Shown here: positions 46,869 to 55,497 of the stretch, piece after piece
Layout of the letters: each line of letters opens with the position of its first letter
How positions within the stretch are numbered: position 1 is the first letter of the stretch
Source: Mediterraneibacter gnavus ATCC 29149
GTDB taxonomy: Bacteria; Bacillota; Clostridia; Lachnospirales; Lachnospiraceae
Direction of reading: 5' to 3'
Length of the DNA stretch: 64,000 bases
Assembly (NCBI RefSeq): GCF_008121495.1
Contig: NZ_CP043051.1
Coordinates: 2,437,001-2,501,000, forward strand
Program-made: the position numbers and the translations under genes
The notes under the pieces: model-generated
The model's input: only the letters and a program-made list of their open reading frames with translations
Databases searched by the model: none
Told to the model about the DNA's origin: nothing

Positions 46869-47951
46869 ATGTTTCGCAGAAGAGAGCGAATATCGCTGCA
46901 GCAGAGAAAACGATTGAATAAAAAAAGACAAAGGCGGGGAATCCTGTTTTTGGTCCTGGAATTTCTGATACTTGCGGTTCTTGTTTTGGCGGCATTTATG
47001 ATGTACAAGCTGGATCATCTCAACCATAATACACTGGATGAGAGCAGCCTGGAACTACATGAGACACCGAAGGGATACACGAATGTGGCATTGTTCGGGT
47101 TGGATTCCAGAGACGGAGAGCTAAGTGGCGGCGTGAGAAGTGACAGTATTATGATTGTCAGCATCAACAATAAGACCGGAGATGTAAAGATCATTTCCGT
47201 ATATCGGGATACGCTGCTAAAGCAGCAGGATGGTTCTTATGAGAAAGCAAATGCGGCGTATTCCTTTGGAGGTCCGCAGGAGGCAGTGGCAATGCTCAAC
47301 CGGAACCTGGATCTGGATATTACAAAATATGCTTCTGTAAATTTCAATTCGCTTGCAGATATCATAGATATCCTGGGTGGGGTGGAAGTAGAGCTGACCA
47401 GTGAGGAAATATTCTGGCTGAATGGATATACGGCAGAAACCTCACAGGTGGTAGGACGGCAGACACATACCCTGGATGAGAATTCTCCGGGAGTTCACAA
47501 TCTGGATGGAATACAGGCAGTTTCCTATACCAGGATCCGTTATACAGCCGGAGATGACTTTAAGCGTGCAGAGCGCCAGAGAATCATATTGCAGAAGATG
47601 ATTCAGAAGCTGAAGACAGCAGGACCGGTAAAATGGAATAAGATTCTGGATCAGGTACTGCCGGAAATATCAACGAATATGACGACACCGGATATCATGA
47701 AACTGGGACTGAATATATTCCGATACAAAATTGGAGAGACAAAAGGCTTTCCGTTTGATATTACGACCAGTGAAAATGTCATTGGACTGGAAGGCTCTTA
47801 TGCGGTTGCGATCGGACATGCGGACAATGTAAGACAGCTCCATGAGCAGCTTTTTGGAGAGACTGGATACCAGCCTTCGGACGAAGTACAGCAGATCAGT
47901 CAGGATGTGGCTTATCTGACGGGGGTTTATCCGGAAAATTATGCACAGTAG
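46869..47951 (+). CDS. LCP-family (LytR-CpsA-Psr) wall-polymer ligase
   Basis: 360 residues: basic N-terminus, one membrane helix (about 28-50), then the extracellular LCP domain with VALFGLDSRDG, the arginine-bearing RSDSIMIVSIN and VYRDTLLKQQDG, and FKRAERQRIILQKM. Family members attach polyprenyl-linked wall polysaccharides or teichoic acids to peptidoglycan. 15 bp after the initiating transferase. Confidence 0.92.
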   Translation: MFRRRERISLQQRKRLNKKRQRRGILFLVLEFLILAVLVLAAFMMYKLDHLNHNTLDESSLELHETPKGYTNVALFGLDSRDGELSGGVRSDSIMIVSINNKTGDVKIISVYRDTLLKQQDGSYEKANAAYSFGGPQEAVAMLNRNLDLDITKYASVNFNSLADIIDILGGVEVELTSEEIFWLNGYTAETSQVVGRQTHTLDENSPGVHNLDGIQAVSYTRIRYTAGDDFKRAERQRIILQKMIQKLKTAGPVKWNKILDQVLPEISTNMTTPDIMKLGLNIFRYKIGETKGFPFDITTSENVIGLEGSYAVAIGHADNVRQLHEQLFGETGYQPSDEVQQISQDVAYLTGVYPENYAQ

Positions 47952-47966
47952 CGAAAGAGGAAAAGA

Positions 47967-49298
47967 ATGTTACGAAAAATGATCGCAGACAGAAAAATCG
48001 AATATAGTTCTTATACTTTAGTTTATGCGGCAGCGGTATTGGCTGCAAAGGCACATCTGGATTATGTGACTGCAGTACTTCTGATGGCAGAGGCAATGTT
48101 TTTGTTTATATGGAATTTTAGAAAGACAAAAAATCTTGTGGATATGCGGGGGCTTTTTACGCTGGCATGGGTAGGCGGAGAAGGCATCGCATGCCTGAAG
48201 CTCAGCAGGCTGCAGAGTGACTGGAGCAATGTGACATGGCTGACCTTTTTTCTGATCTATGTGTGTTTCAATCTGGGATATGATCTCTGGCTTGGCCGTT
48301 TTTCGAAAGAACAGAGGCAGGAAGTAAAAAGAGATGAGATCTCGGCAAAGCGGATTCTGATCTGCATCTTCGGACTGATGGCAGCTTCCATTGCATGTTT
48401 TACGTTGGAGGCAGTGGTGGTAGGTTATATTCCATTGTTCAATTCAGCGCCTCATGCATATTCTTATTTTCATATTTCGGGAGTGCACTATTTTACAATC
48501 AGCTGCATTTTGATTCCGGCACTGACTGTATTGTATACCAAGGTTACAGAAAAAATTTCGGTCAGGACATGGATACTTTTAATTGCAGGAAACCTGACGG
48601 CAGTGGCGATTCCTATTTTATGTGTCTCCAGATTTCAGCTGTTGTTTGCGGTTGGCTTTGCGGCAGTGATGTATCTGATGTTGTATAAAAAAATCACATG
48701 GAAGATGATCGTCACAGGTTTATTGATCATGATTCCAGTGTATGTACTTCTGACAGTTGCAAGACGGCATAATGTGACTTATTTAAATGGAATTTTTGAG
48801 ATGAAAAATTCCAAAATGCCGATTTTTATTACACAGCCTTATATTTATGTAGCCAATAATTTTGAGAATTTTAACTGTATGGTAGAGCAGTTGACAGCGC
48901 ACACATGGGGACTGCAGATGCTGTTTCCGTTTTTTGCACTGACGGGATTGAAATTTGTATTTCCACAGCTGGTGACAATTCCGGATTTTGTCACAAAAAC
49001 AGAGCTTACGACGTTAACGATGTTTTATGATGCCTACTATGATTTTGGAATCATCGGAACCGCTTTGTTTGCGTTTATAATCGGTCTGACTGCAGCAGCA
49101 GTTTCAATTCCGGTGCGTCAGAAGAAAAATCCGATGACGTATATGTTTTATGGACAGATTGCGATTTATCTGGGGCTTGCCTTTTTTACGACCTGGTTCA
49201 GTAATCCGACGACCTGGTTCTGGCTGGCACTGACTTTGATGATGTACTGGTTTGTCGGATATCGCAGGAAAGGAAAAGGTTCACATGGAAGGAAATAG
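47967..49298 (+). CDS. O-antigen polymerase-like (Wzy) membrane protein
   Basis: 443 residues, about eleven or twelve membrane helices with one larger extracellular loop around residues 265-330 (TVARRHNVTYLNGIF, TQPYIYVANNFENFN). This pattern fits the oligosaccharide repeat-unit polymerase family. Sequence alone separates polymerases from O-antigen ligases poorly. The 3' end overlaps the next start by 14 nt. Confidence 0.75.
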   Translation: MLRKMIADRKIEYSSYTLVYAAAVLAAKAHLDYVTAVLLMAEAMFLFIWNFRKTKNLVDMRGLFTLAWVGGEGIACLKLSRLQSDWSNVTWLTFFLIYVCFNLGYDLWLGRFSKEQRQEVKRDEISAKRILICIFGLMAASIACFTLEAVVVGYIPLFNSAPHAYSYFHISGVHYFTISCILIPALTVLYTKVTEKISVRTWILLIAGNLTAVAIPILCVSRFQLLFAVGFAAVMYLMLYKKITWKMIVTGLLIMIPVYVLLTVARRHNVTYLNGIFEMKNSKMPIFITQPYIYVANNFENFNCMVEQLTAHTWGLQMLFPFFALTGLKFVFPQLVTIPDFVTKTELTTLTMFYDAYYDFGIIGTALFAFIIGLTAAAVSIPVRQKKNPMTYMFYGQIAIYLGLAFFTTWFSNPTTWFWLALTLMMYWFVGYRRKGKGSHGRK

Positions 49299-50211
49299 AA
49301 CAGTGGATGTGCTGATCCCTACGTATAAGCCGGATCAGAGATGCGTACAGCTGGTAAAACGTCTGTTAAGCCAGAGTGTTCAGGTCAATCGGATCTATCT
49401 GATCGATACAGAGAGCGGGATCTTTCCAAAAGAGTTGTATACGATTTCTGACAGAGTCAAGATCCACCGGATTCTGCCGGAAGAGTTTGATCACGGTGGT
49501 ACGAGAAATCTGGGAGCTGAGATGTCAGATGCGGAGATTCTTGTCTACATGACCCAGGATGCTATGCCGGCGGATCAATTTCTGATCGAGCGTCTGCTTT
49601 ACGGATTTTCGTATGAAAACGTAGCAGCAGTTTATGCAAGACAGCTGCCGGCAGCGGATTGTCAGTTTATTGAGCGCTATACAAGAGAATTTAATTATCC
49701 GAAAACCAGCAGATTGAAATCCAAAGAAGATCTTTCCAAACTGGGAATCAAAACCTATTTCTGCTCTAATGTCTGTGCAGCATACCAAAAGGATGTATAC
49801 GAAAGGCTTGGAGGATTTGTACGAAAAACGATTTTCAATGAAGACATGATCCTGGCAGGCAGGATGATTCAGGCGGGATGGAAGATTTATTATGCGGCAG
49901 ATGCAAAAGTGATCCATTCTCACAATTATAACTGCAGACAGCAGTTTCACCGGAATTTTGACCTGGCGGTCTCACAGGCAGATCATCCGGAGATTTTTGA
50001 AGGAGTACCTTCTGAAGGAGAAGGGATACGTCTGGTGAAGGATACAGCAAAATATCTGTTGAAGTCGGGCAGACCATGGCTTCTGGTATCTCTTGTATGC
50101 AAGAGCGGGTGGAAGTACATAGGATATAAACTGGGGAAAAATTATAAGAAACTGCCCCGGTGGCTGATTTTGAAATGTACGATGAATCCACGATACTGGA
50201 GAGAAACTTGA
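49285..50211 (+). CDS. Glycosyltransferase family 2 (rhamnosyltransferase-like)
   Basis: 308 residues. Seen: VDVLIPTYKPDQRC at the N-terminus, EEFDHGGTRNLGAEMS and YMTQDAMPAD, typical of WbbL/RfbF-like rhamnosyltransferases, and NEDMILAGRMIQAG in the acceptor region. The frame opens at 49252, but AGGAAAAGG before the ATG at 49285 decides the start. Last gene of this transcript; a promoter follows. Confidence 0.88.
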   Translation: MEGNRTVDVLIPTYKPDQRCVQLVKRLLSQSVQVNRIYLIDTESGIFPKELYTISDRVKIHRILPEEFDHGGTRNLGAEMSDAEILVYMTQDAMPADQFLIERLLYGFSYENVAAVYARQLPAADCQFIERYTREFNYPKTSRLKSKEDLSKLGIKTYFCSNVCAAYQKDVYERLGGFVRKTIFNEDMILAGRMIQAGWKIYYAADAKVIHSHNYNCRQQFHRNFDLAVSQADHPEIFEGVPSEGEGIRLVKDTAKYLLKSGRPWLLVSLVCKSGWKYIGYKLGKNYKKLPRWLILKCTMNPRYWRET

Positions 50212-50228
50212 AATTCACAGTTTTTTCA

Positions 50229-50257
50229 TTGATGTTTGAAGGAAAATATTGTATGAT
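50229..50257 (+). promoter_or_regulatory. Promoter of the second LCP gene
   Basis: TTGATG (50229-50234), 17-bp spacer, TATGAT (50252-50257), 57 bp before the start at 50314. Confidence 0.65.
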
Positions 50258-50313
50258 GTTAAAGTGCATATTTTAGGCAATCTATGATGTATGCCATGAG
50301 AAAGGATAGAATT

Positions 50314-51873
50314 ATGGGAGATACAAGAAGGCGTTCGAGAGCAGTAATGTCCGGAGCGGACAGAAGAAGTTCTCAGAGGTCGGGGCAGCCGCGCCGCCGT
50401 CCGGAGCAAAGAAATCAGATGGGAGACGACAGGGACAAAACGCAGAGACAGCGGTCCGCCCAGAGAAAACGACCGTCCGGCAGCACTTCTGCCAATGGAA
50501 GGCGGTCTGCGAACGGAAGACCTTCACAGAAGGGGCGTTCGAGAAAGCGGGCAAAGAGAGGATTTGCATCCTGGTCTACAGGGAAAAAAGCAGTGGCGAT
50601 TCTGATGGGGGTTCTGATCCTGCTGATTACAGCAACCGTTGCAGTGGTTGCGGCAAAATGGGGAAAAATTGGCGGTGTTGCATTAAATCCGGATAAGCTT
50701 GCGATTTCGGAGGAAGCAGAGATCAGCGGTACCGGTTACCTGACTGTTGCACTGTTTGGTCTGGATACGCGTGAGACAGATGAGGAGATGGGATCCCGAA
50801 GTGATACGATTATGGTGGCGTCTCTGAACCGTGAGACAAAGGAAATCAAGCTGGTTTCTGTGTACAGAGATACGCTTCTGCAGCTTTCAGATGGAACTTA
50901 CAATAAAGCGAATGCAGCATATGCTTACGGCGGTGAAGAAGAAGCGGTTGCTATGCTCAATAAGAATCTGGATCTGAATATTGAGCACTATGTGTCAGTG
51001 GATTTTTCCGTTTTAGTTCATGTGATAGATGCCCTTGGCGGAATTGATATTAATGTAGAAGAAGCGGAAAATGGCATGGACATCATTCCGTATCTGAACA
51101 ACTATGTTGTAGAAGTGATTAAAAATACAGGAGTGGATTCAGCTCCGTTTACGCAGTTAGGACAGCAGCATTTGAATGGAGTACAGGCAACGGCTTATGC
51201 CCGTCTCAGATACGGCGGCGGTGACGATTATAAGCGAACAGAGAGACAGCGGCAAGTACTGGAGCAGATTGCGATAAAAGCGCAGAAAGCAAAACTTTCC
51301 ACGATCAACAAGATCATTGATAAAGTGTTTGACAACGTGAAGACGAATTTTACACTGACGGAGACGATTGCTTATGCAAAAGACGTGAAGTCTTATATAT
51401 TTGGAGAGACGCAGGGATTTCCGTATGAAAGTACAACGGCTGATCTTGATGTTGGAAATTCTGTTGTAGCGACAGATCTGGCATCCGATGTGACGAAGCT
51501 GCACCAGTTCTTATTTGGAGAGAACGATTATACACCGTCTTCTACGGTACAAAGTATCAGTGAGGATATTTCCAACTCCACGTATGATACGGGAGAATCT
51601 TACGATACAGAATATGATGAGTATGGATATTCTCAGGATTATTCCGGATATGACAGCGGCTACACAGATAACAGTTATGGAACTGGCGGATATCAGGACA
51701 GTGGCTATGGAGATGGCAGCTCTGGTAATGGGTATACAGAAGATACCGGCGGTGATTATGTACCTCCGTCAGATGGCGGCGGTACAGACAGTGGAAGCAG
51801 CGACAGTAATTCCCAGATACCGGATACCGGAACCGGCGACAGTGGTGATACCGGTGGAGAGAGCTTAGAATAA
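50314..51873 (+). CDS. LCP-family ligase with Arg-rich head and Gly/Ser/Tyr/Asp tail
   Basis: 519 residues. Residues 1-90 are a disordered, very basic cytoplasmic head (Arg, Gln, Ser). A membrane helix follows at about 95-120, then the LCP domain (VALFGLDTRETD, SRSDTIMVASLN, VYRDTLLQLSDG, YKRTERQRQVLEQI). The last about 100 residues are a low-complexity tail of Gly, Ser, Tyr, Asp and Thr. AAAGGA stands 7 nt before the ATG at 50314; an earlier ATG at 50284 lacks a site. It probably acts with or instead of the LCP protein at 46869. Confidence 0.9.
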   Translation: MGDTRRRSRAVMSGADRRSSQRSGQPRRRPEQRNQMGDDRDKTQRQRSAQRKRPSGSTSANGRRSANGRPSQKGRSRKRAKRGFASWSTGKKAVAILMGVLILLITATVAVVAAKWGKIGGVALNPDKLAISEEAEISGTGYLTVALFGLDTRETDEEMGSRSDTIMVASLNRETKEIKLVSVYRDTLLQLSDGTYNKANAAYAYGGEEEAVAMLNKNLDLNIEHYVSVDFSVLVHVIDALGGIDINVEEAENGMDIIPYLNNYVVEVIKNTGVDSAPFTQLGQQHLNGVQATAYARLRYGGGDDYKRTERQRQVLEQIAIKAQKAKLSTINKIIDKVFDNVKTNFTLTETIAYAKDVKSYIFGETQGFPYESTTADLDVGNSVVATDLASDVTKLHQFLFGENDYTPSSTVQSISEDISNSTYDTGESYDTEYDEYGYSQDYSGYDSGYTDNSYGTGGYQDSGYGDGSSGNGYTEDTGGDYVPPSDGGGTDSGSSDSNSQIPDTGTGDSGDTGGESLE

Positions 51874-51933
51874 GGGAAAAACAGTTTTTATTTATACGAA
51901 GAAAAGTCGAGAGACAGGAAAGAGGAGATGTAC

Positions 51934-53478
51934 ATGAAGTCGTTGAAAAAGATAGGGATTCTTTTGTTTGCAGTGTGCTTTCTGATGCTGTATCCTTCAG
52001 TGTCTGTACATGCGGCAGAAGGAACGTTTCAGTTTTCGGATCCTACAGCAAAAGTAGGAGAGGATGTTACAGTCAAAGCTAAGATCAGTACTGGTGGAGA
52101 AGCAATCGGGGATGGTTTTGTCACAGTAACATATGACAAAGCAGCACTGGAGTTTGTCAGCGGAACCAATGCAACCGGTGGGGACGGAACGGTGAAGCTG
52201 GAGGCTACCGGGGATGGAACTGTTTCAGAGCTGGAGTATACCATGGTCTTTAAAGCGCTGAAAGAAGGAGCAACAAAGCTGGAGGTGTCAGATTATACCT
52301 CTTATCTGTATTCTGATGAAACTTTAAATCTGACAACAGGTGATTCCACAGTTACCGTGGAGGCAGGGGACGGAACATCGTCAGAGAGCTCAGCAGGGAC
52401 CACTGCGGTGGCCACAGGAACGGGAAGTGTAGAGATCGACGGAGTCACATACACAATTTACAATGATTTTTCCGACGCGCTTGTTCCGGACGGATGCAGC
52501 AGAACTACGATGGAGTATAACGGAGAAACTGTAAACGCGATTTTGCAGGAAACTTCCGGAAAGTATTTTGTGTATCTGGTTGAGGGAGACAAAGACCCAG
52601 TGATGGCACTTTACAATGAAAAAGATAACTCATTTGCGATTACAGAGATGGTGTCGATTACAGATTCCAGTTATATCTTTTTGTTGGGAACAAATGATGG
52701 AAAAGGACTGCCGTCTCAGTTTAAGAAAACAAAACTGACAGTCGGCACACTGACTTTCCCGGTATGGCAGAATTCAGAGAGTGAGGACTTTTATCTGATG
52801 TATGCGATGAACGAATCAGGAGAGGAATCGTTCTACCAGTATGATACAAAGGATGAAACGTACCAGAGATATCCAGTCACAGATGTAAAAGAAAAGAGTA
52901 CAAGTTCTTCGACAACACTGATAGATAAAGTAAAAAACTTTCTTCAGGATCAGGTGCTGATTGTTGTAGCAGCAGCCTGGGCGGTTATTTTAATTTTGAT
53001 CATCATTATTATTGTAGTCGGCGTGAAATTACGCAGAAGAAATGAAGAACTTGATGAATTCTACGATGAGCATGAATCCATCGGGAATTCAAAAGGAAGT
53101 CGTGCAGTTGTTGAGAAAAAATCTCGTAAACAGTTCAAAGGATATCAGGACGAAGAGGATGATTTTGTAGATGACTTCGAAGACGAAGAGGAAACAGATG
53201 ACGAAGATCCTGATGAATACGAAGAGTACGAAGATGATGACGAATATGGGGAAGATGATTACGACACATACGAGGACGATTCGGATGAATATGAGGATGA
53301 TTTTGAAGAGTACGACGATGACGAGTATGAAGATGATGATTATGACGACGAATACGATGAGTATGAGGACTATGATGATGACGAAGAAGAGGATGATGTT
53401 CCGGAGTATCAGCCAAAACGAAGATCGTCTGCTCGTGAAGAAAAAGACAGTTATGATGTAGATTTTATAGATTTATAA
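51934..53478 (+). CDS. Cohesin-like surface protein with membrane helix and acidic cytoplasmic tail
   Basis: 514 residues. Signal peptide 1-28 (ending VSVHAAEG). Residues about 29-145 look like a cohesin-type beta domain (FQFSDPTAKVGEDVTV, GFVTVTYDKAALEFV). Residues about 150-315 are a second extracellular part I do not recognise. A membrane helix (about 341-363) is followed by basic residues and a cytoplasmic tail of about 145 residues, mostly Asp, Glu and Tyr, in repeats such as YEDDDYDDEYDEYEDY. No dockerin protein is in view. The ATG at 51928 overlaps the GAGGAG; 51934 is the likely start. Confidence 0.82.
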   Translation: MKSLKKIGILLFAVCFLMLYPSVSVHAAEGTFQFSDPTAKVGEDVTVKAKISTGGEAIGDGFVTVTYDKAALEFVSGTNATGGDGTVKLEATGDGTVSELEYTMVFKALKEGATKLEVSDYTSYLYSDETLNLTTGDSTVTVEAGDGTSSESSAGTTAVATGTGSVEIDGVTYTIYNDFSDALVPDGCSRTTMEYNGETVNAILQETSGKYFVYLVEGDKDPVMALYNEKDNSFAITEMVSITDSSYIFLLGTNDGKGLPSQFKKTKLTVGTLTFPVWQNSESEDFYLMYAMNESGEESFYQYDTKDETYQRYPVTDVKEKSTSSSTTLIDKVKNFLQDQVLIVVAAAWAVILILIIIIIVVGVKLRRRNEELDEFYDEHESIGNSKGSRAVVEKKSRKQFKGYQDEEDDFVDDFEDEEETDDEDPDEYEEYEDDDEYGEDDYDTYEDDSDEYEDDFEEYDDDEYEDDDYDDEYDEYEDYDDDEEEDDVPEYQPKRRSSAREEKDSYDVDFIDL

Positions 53479-53481
53479 GAA

Positions 53482-53529
53482 ATTGGGGCAAACAACAGAG
53501 AAAGTCTGTGGTATGCCCCAATTTTATTT
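53482..53529 (+). terminator. Intrinsic terminator before glmS
   Basis: ATTGGGGCA (53482-53490) pairs with TGCCCCAAT (53514-53522), with a smaller CAGA/TCTG stem inside the loop, then TTTATTTA. Confidence 0.75.
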
Positions 53530-53570
53530 ATAAATAGTCACTTTAAGGAGAGTATAAGGAGGAGAAAGAT

Positions 53571-55397
53571 ATGTGTGGAATTGTAGGATATGTAGGAGAA
53601 AAGCAGGCAGCGCCGATTTTGCTGGATGGATTATCAAAGCTGGAATACAGAGGATATGACTCAGCCGGAATTGCAGTCTATGACGGAGCAGAGATTCAGA
53701 CAGAAAAATCAAAAGGTCGTTTAAAGGTGCTCAGTGAACTGACACATGACGGACAGACAATGCCGGGAACAATCGGGATCGGTCATACCAGATGGGCAAC
53801 ACATGGTGAACCGTCAGATGTAAATGCACATCCACATTATAACAAAAATAAAAATATTGTTGTTGTGCACAATGGAATTATTGAAAACTATTTGAAACTC
53901 AAACAGAAGCTGGAGAAAAAAGGGTATGAGTTTGTGTCGGAGACAGATACCGAAGTACTGGCACATCTTCTGGATTACTATTATCAGGGAAACCCTCTGC
54001 AGGCGATTACAAAGGTAATGCATCGAGTAGAAGGGTCTTACGCACTTGGGATCATGTTCCAGGATCATCCGGATGAACTTTATGCAGTGCGAAAAGACAG
54101 TCCGTTGATCGTGGGAGAGACAGAAAACGGATGTGTGATCGCATCCGATGTTCCGGCAGTGCTGAAATATACAAGAGATGTATATTTTATTGAAAATGAA
54201 GAGATTGTACGTATGGAAAAAGATTCGATGCAGTTTTTCAATGTAGATGAAGAAGAAATCGAGAAAACTCCTGAGCATATTGAGTGGGATGCCAATGCAG
54301 CAGAAAAAGGCGGATATGAGCATTTTATGCTGAAAGAGATGTATGAGCAGCCAAAAGCAATCCTGGATACGTTTTCACCGCGCATCAAAGGAAATGATAT
54401 CGTGATCGAAGAGCTTGGGATGTCTGATGAGGAAATCAAGGCAATCCGCAAAATCATGATCGTGGCCTGTGGATCTGCATATCATGCGGGAGTTACTGCA
54501 AAATATGTGATGGAAGGAATGGCTCGGATTCCGGTGGAAACAGATCTGGCTTCTGAGTTCAGATACCGTGATCCGATCATGGAGGACGGAACATTGGTTG
54601 TGATCATCAGCCAGTCAGGAGAGACTGCAGATTCTCTGGCGGCACTGCGTGAAGCAAAGCAGAGAGGGGCAAAGGTACTTGGAATTGTCAATGTTGTCGG
54701 AAGTTCTATCGCAAGAGAGGCAGATAATGTCATGTATACATGGGCGGGACCGGAGATTGCGGTTGCGACAACAAAAGCATACTCCAGTCAGTTGATCGCA
54801 TTGTATCTGCTGGCCATGAAATTTGCATTTGTGAGAGGGGAAATCACAGATTCGGAAATGCGGGGATATATTGAAGATCTTCAGAAACTTCCGGAGCAGG
54901 TGGAGCTGTTATTAAATAACAAGAATCGCATCCAGAAGTTTGCCAACCGTTATCTGGCAGCGAGAGAAGTATTCTTTATCGGAAGAGGAATCGATTATGC
55001 GATTTCCATGGAAGGATCTCTGAAATTAAAAGAGATTTCTTATATCCATTCAGAGGCATATGCTGCGGGAGAATTGAAACACGGAACCATTTCTCTGATC
55101 GAAGAGGGAACACTGGTAACAGCGATTCTTACACAGAAAGAGCTGTACAAAAAGAGCATCAGCAATATCGTGGAAGTAAGGACCAGAGGAGCATTTGTTC
55201 TTGCCATTACAAATGAAGGAAATCATGAGATTGAAAAAGCGGCAGATTACGTTGTATACATTCCGCAGACCAATCGATATTTTGCAAATTCTCTGGCGAT
55301 CATTCCGCTTCAGCTGTTCGGATATTACATTTCCGTCGGAAGAGGATGCGATGTGGATAAACCGAGAAACCTGGCAAAATCTGTAACAGTAGAATAA
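53571..55397 (+). CDS. glmS: Glutamine-fructose-6-phosphate aminotransferase
   Basis: Makes glucosamine-6-phosphate for UDP-GlcNAc, hence for peptidoglycan and wall polymers. 608 residues. Seen: N-terminal Cys2 nucleophile in MCGIVGYVG, glutaminase motifs GIGHTRWATHGEPS and HNGIIENY, two SIS domains (VACGSAYHAG, IISQSGETADSLAALREA), and the C-terminal PRNLAKSVTVE. AGGAGGAG precedes the ATG. The 92-bp space before it holds the terminator above and is too short for a glmS ribozyme. Confidence 0.97.
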   Translation: MCGIVGYVGEKQAAPILLDGLSKLEYRGYDSAGIAVYDGAEIQTEKSKGRLKVLSELTHDGQTMPGTIGIGHTRWATHGEPSDVNAHPHYNKNKNIVVVHNGIIENYLKLKQKLEKKGYEFVSETDTEVLAHLLDYYYQGNPLQAITKVMHRVEGSYALGIMFQDHPDELYAVRKDSPLIVGETENGCVIASDVPAVLKYTRDVYFIENEEIVRMEKDSMQFFNVDEEEIEKTPEHIEWDANAAEKGGYEHFMLKEMYEQPKAILDTFSPRIKGNDIVIEELGMSDEEIKAIRKIMIVACGSAYHAGVTAKYVMEGMARIPVETDLASEFRYRDPIMEDGTLVVIISQSGETADSLAALREAKQRGAKVLGIVNVVGSSIAREADNVMYTWAGPEIAVATTKAYSSQLIALYLLAMKFAFVRGEITDSEMRGYIEDLQKLPEQVELLLNNKNRIQKFANRYLAAREVFFIGRGIDYAISMEGSLKLKEISYIHSEAYAAGELKHGTISLIEEGTLVTAILTQKELYKKSISNIVEVRTRGAFVLAITNEGNHEIEKAADYVVYIPQTNRYFANSLAIIPLQLFGYYISVGRGCDVDKPRNLAKSVTVE

Positions 55398-55497
55398 ATA
55401 AAGCTGGTTTCAAGAATTGTTAAAGGATTGAACACAGTTTCATCACAAAAGGACGGTATGATAGCAGTATAAAATACAAGAGAAAGAAGGAATTGAT

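Noticed and set aside
53135..53461. Open frames in both strands over the acidic tail region
   Set aside because: Caused by the repeated GAT/GAA/TAT codons of the Asp/Glu/Tyr tail; they give His- and Met/Thr-rich nonsense.
53479..53570. glmS ribozyme
   Set aside because: Only 92 bp lie before glmS and they hold the terminator of the gene before; the ribozyme needs more room and its core is not seen.
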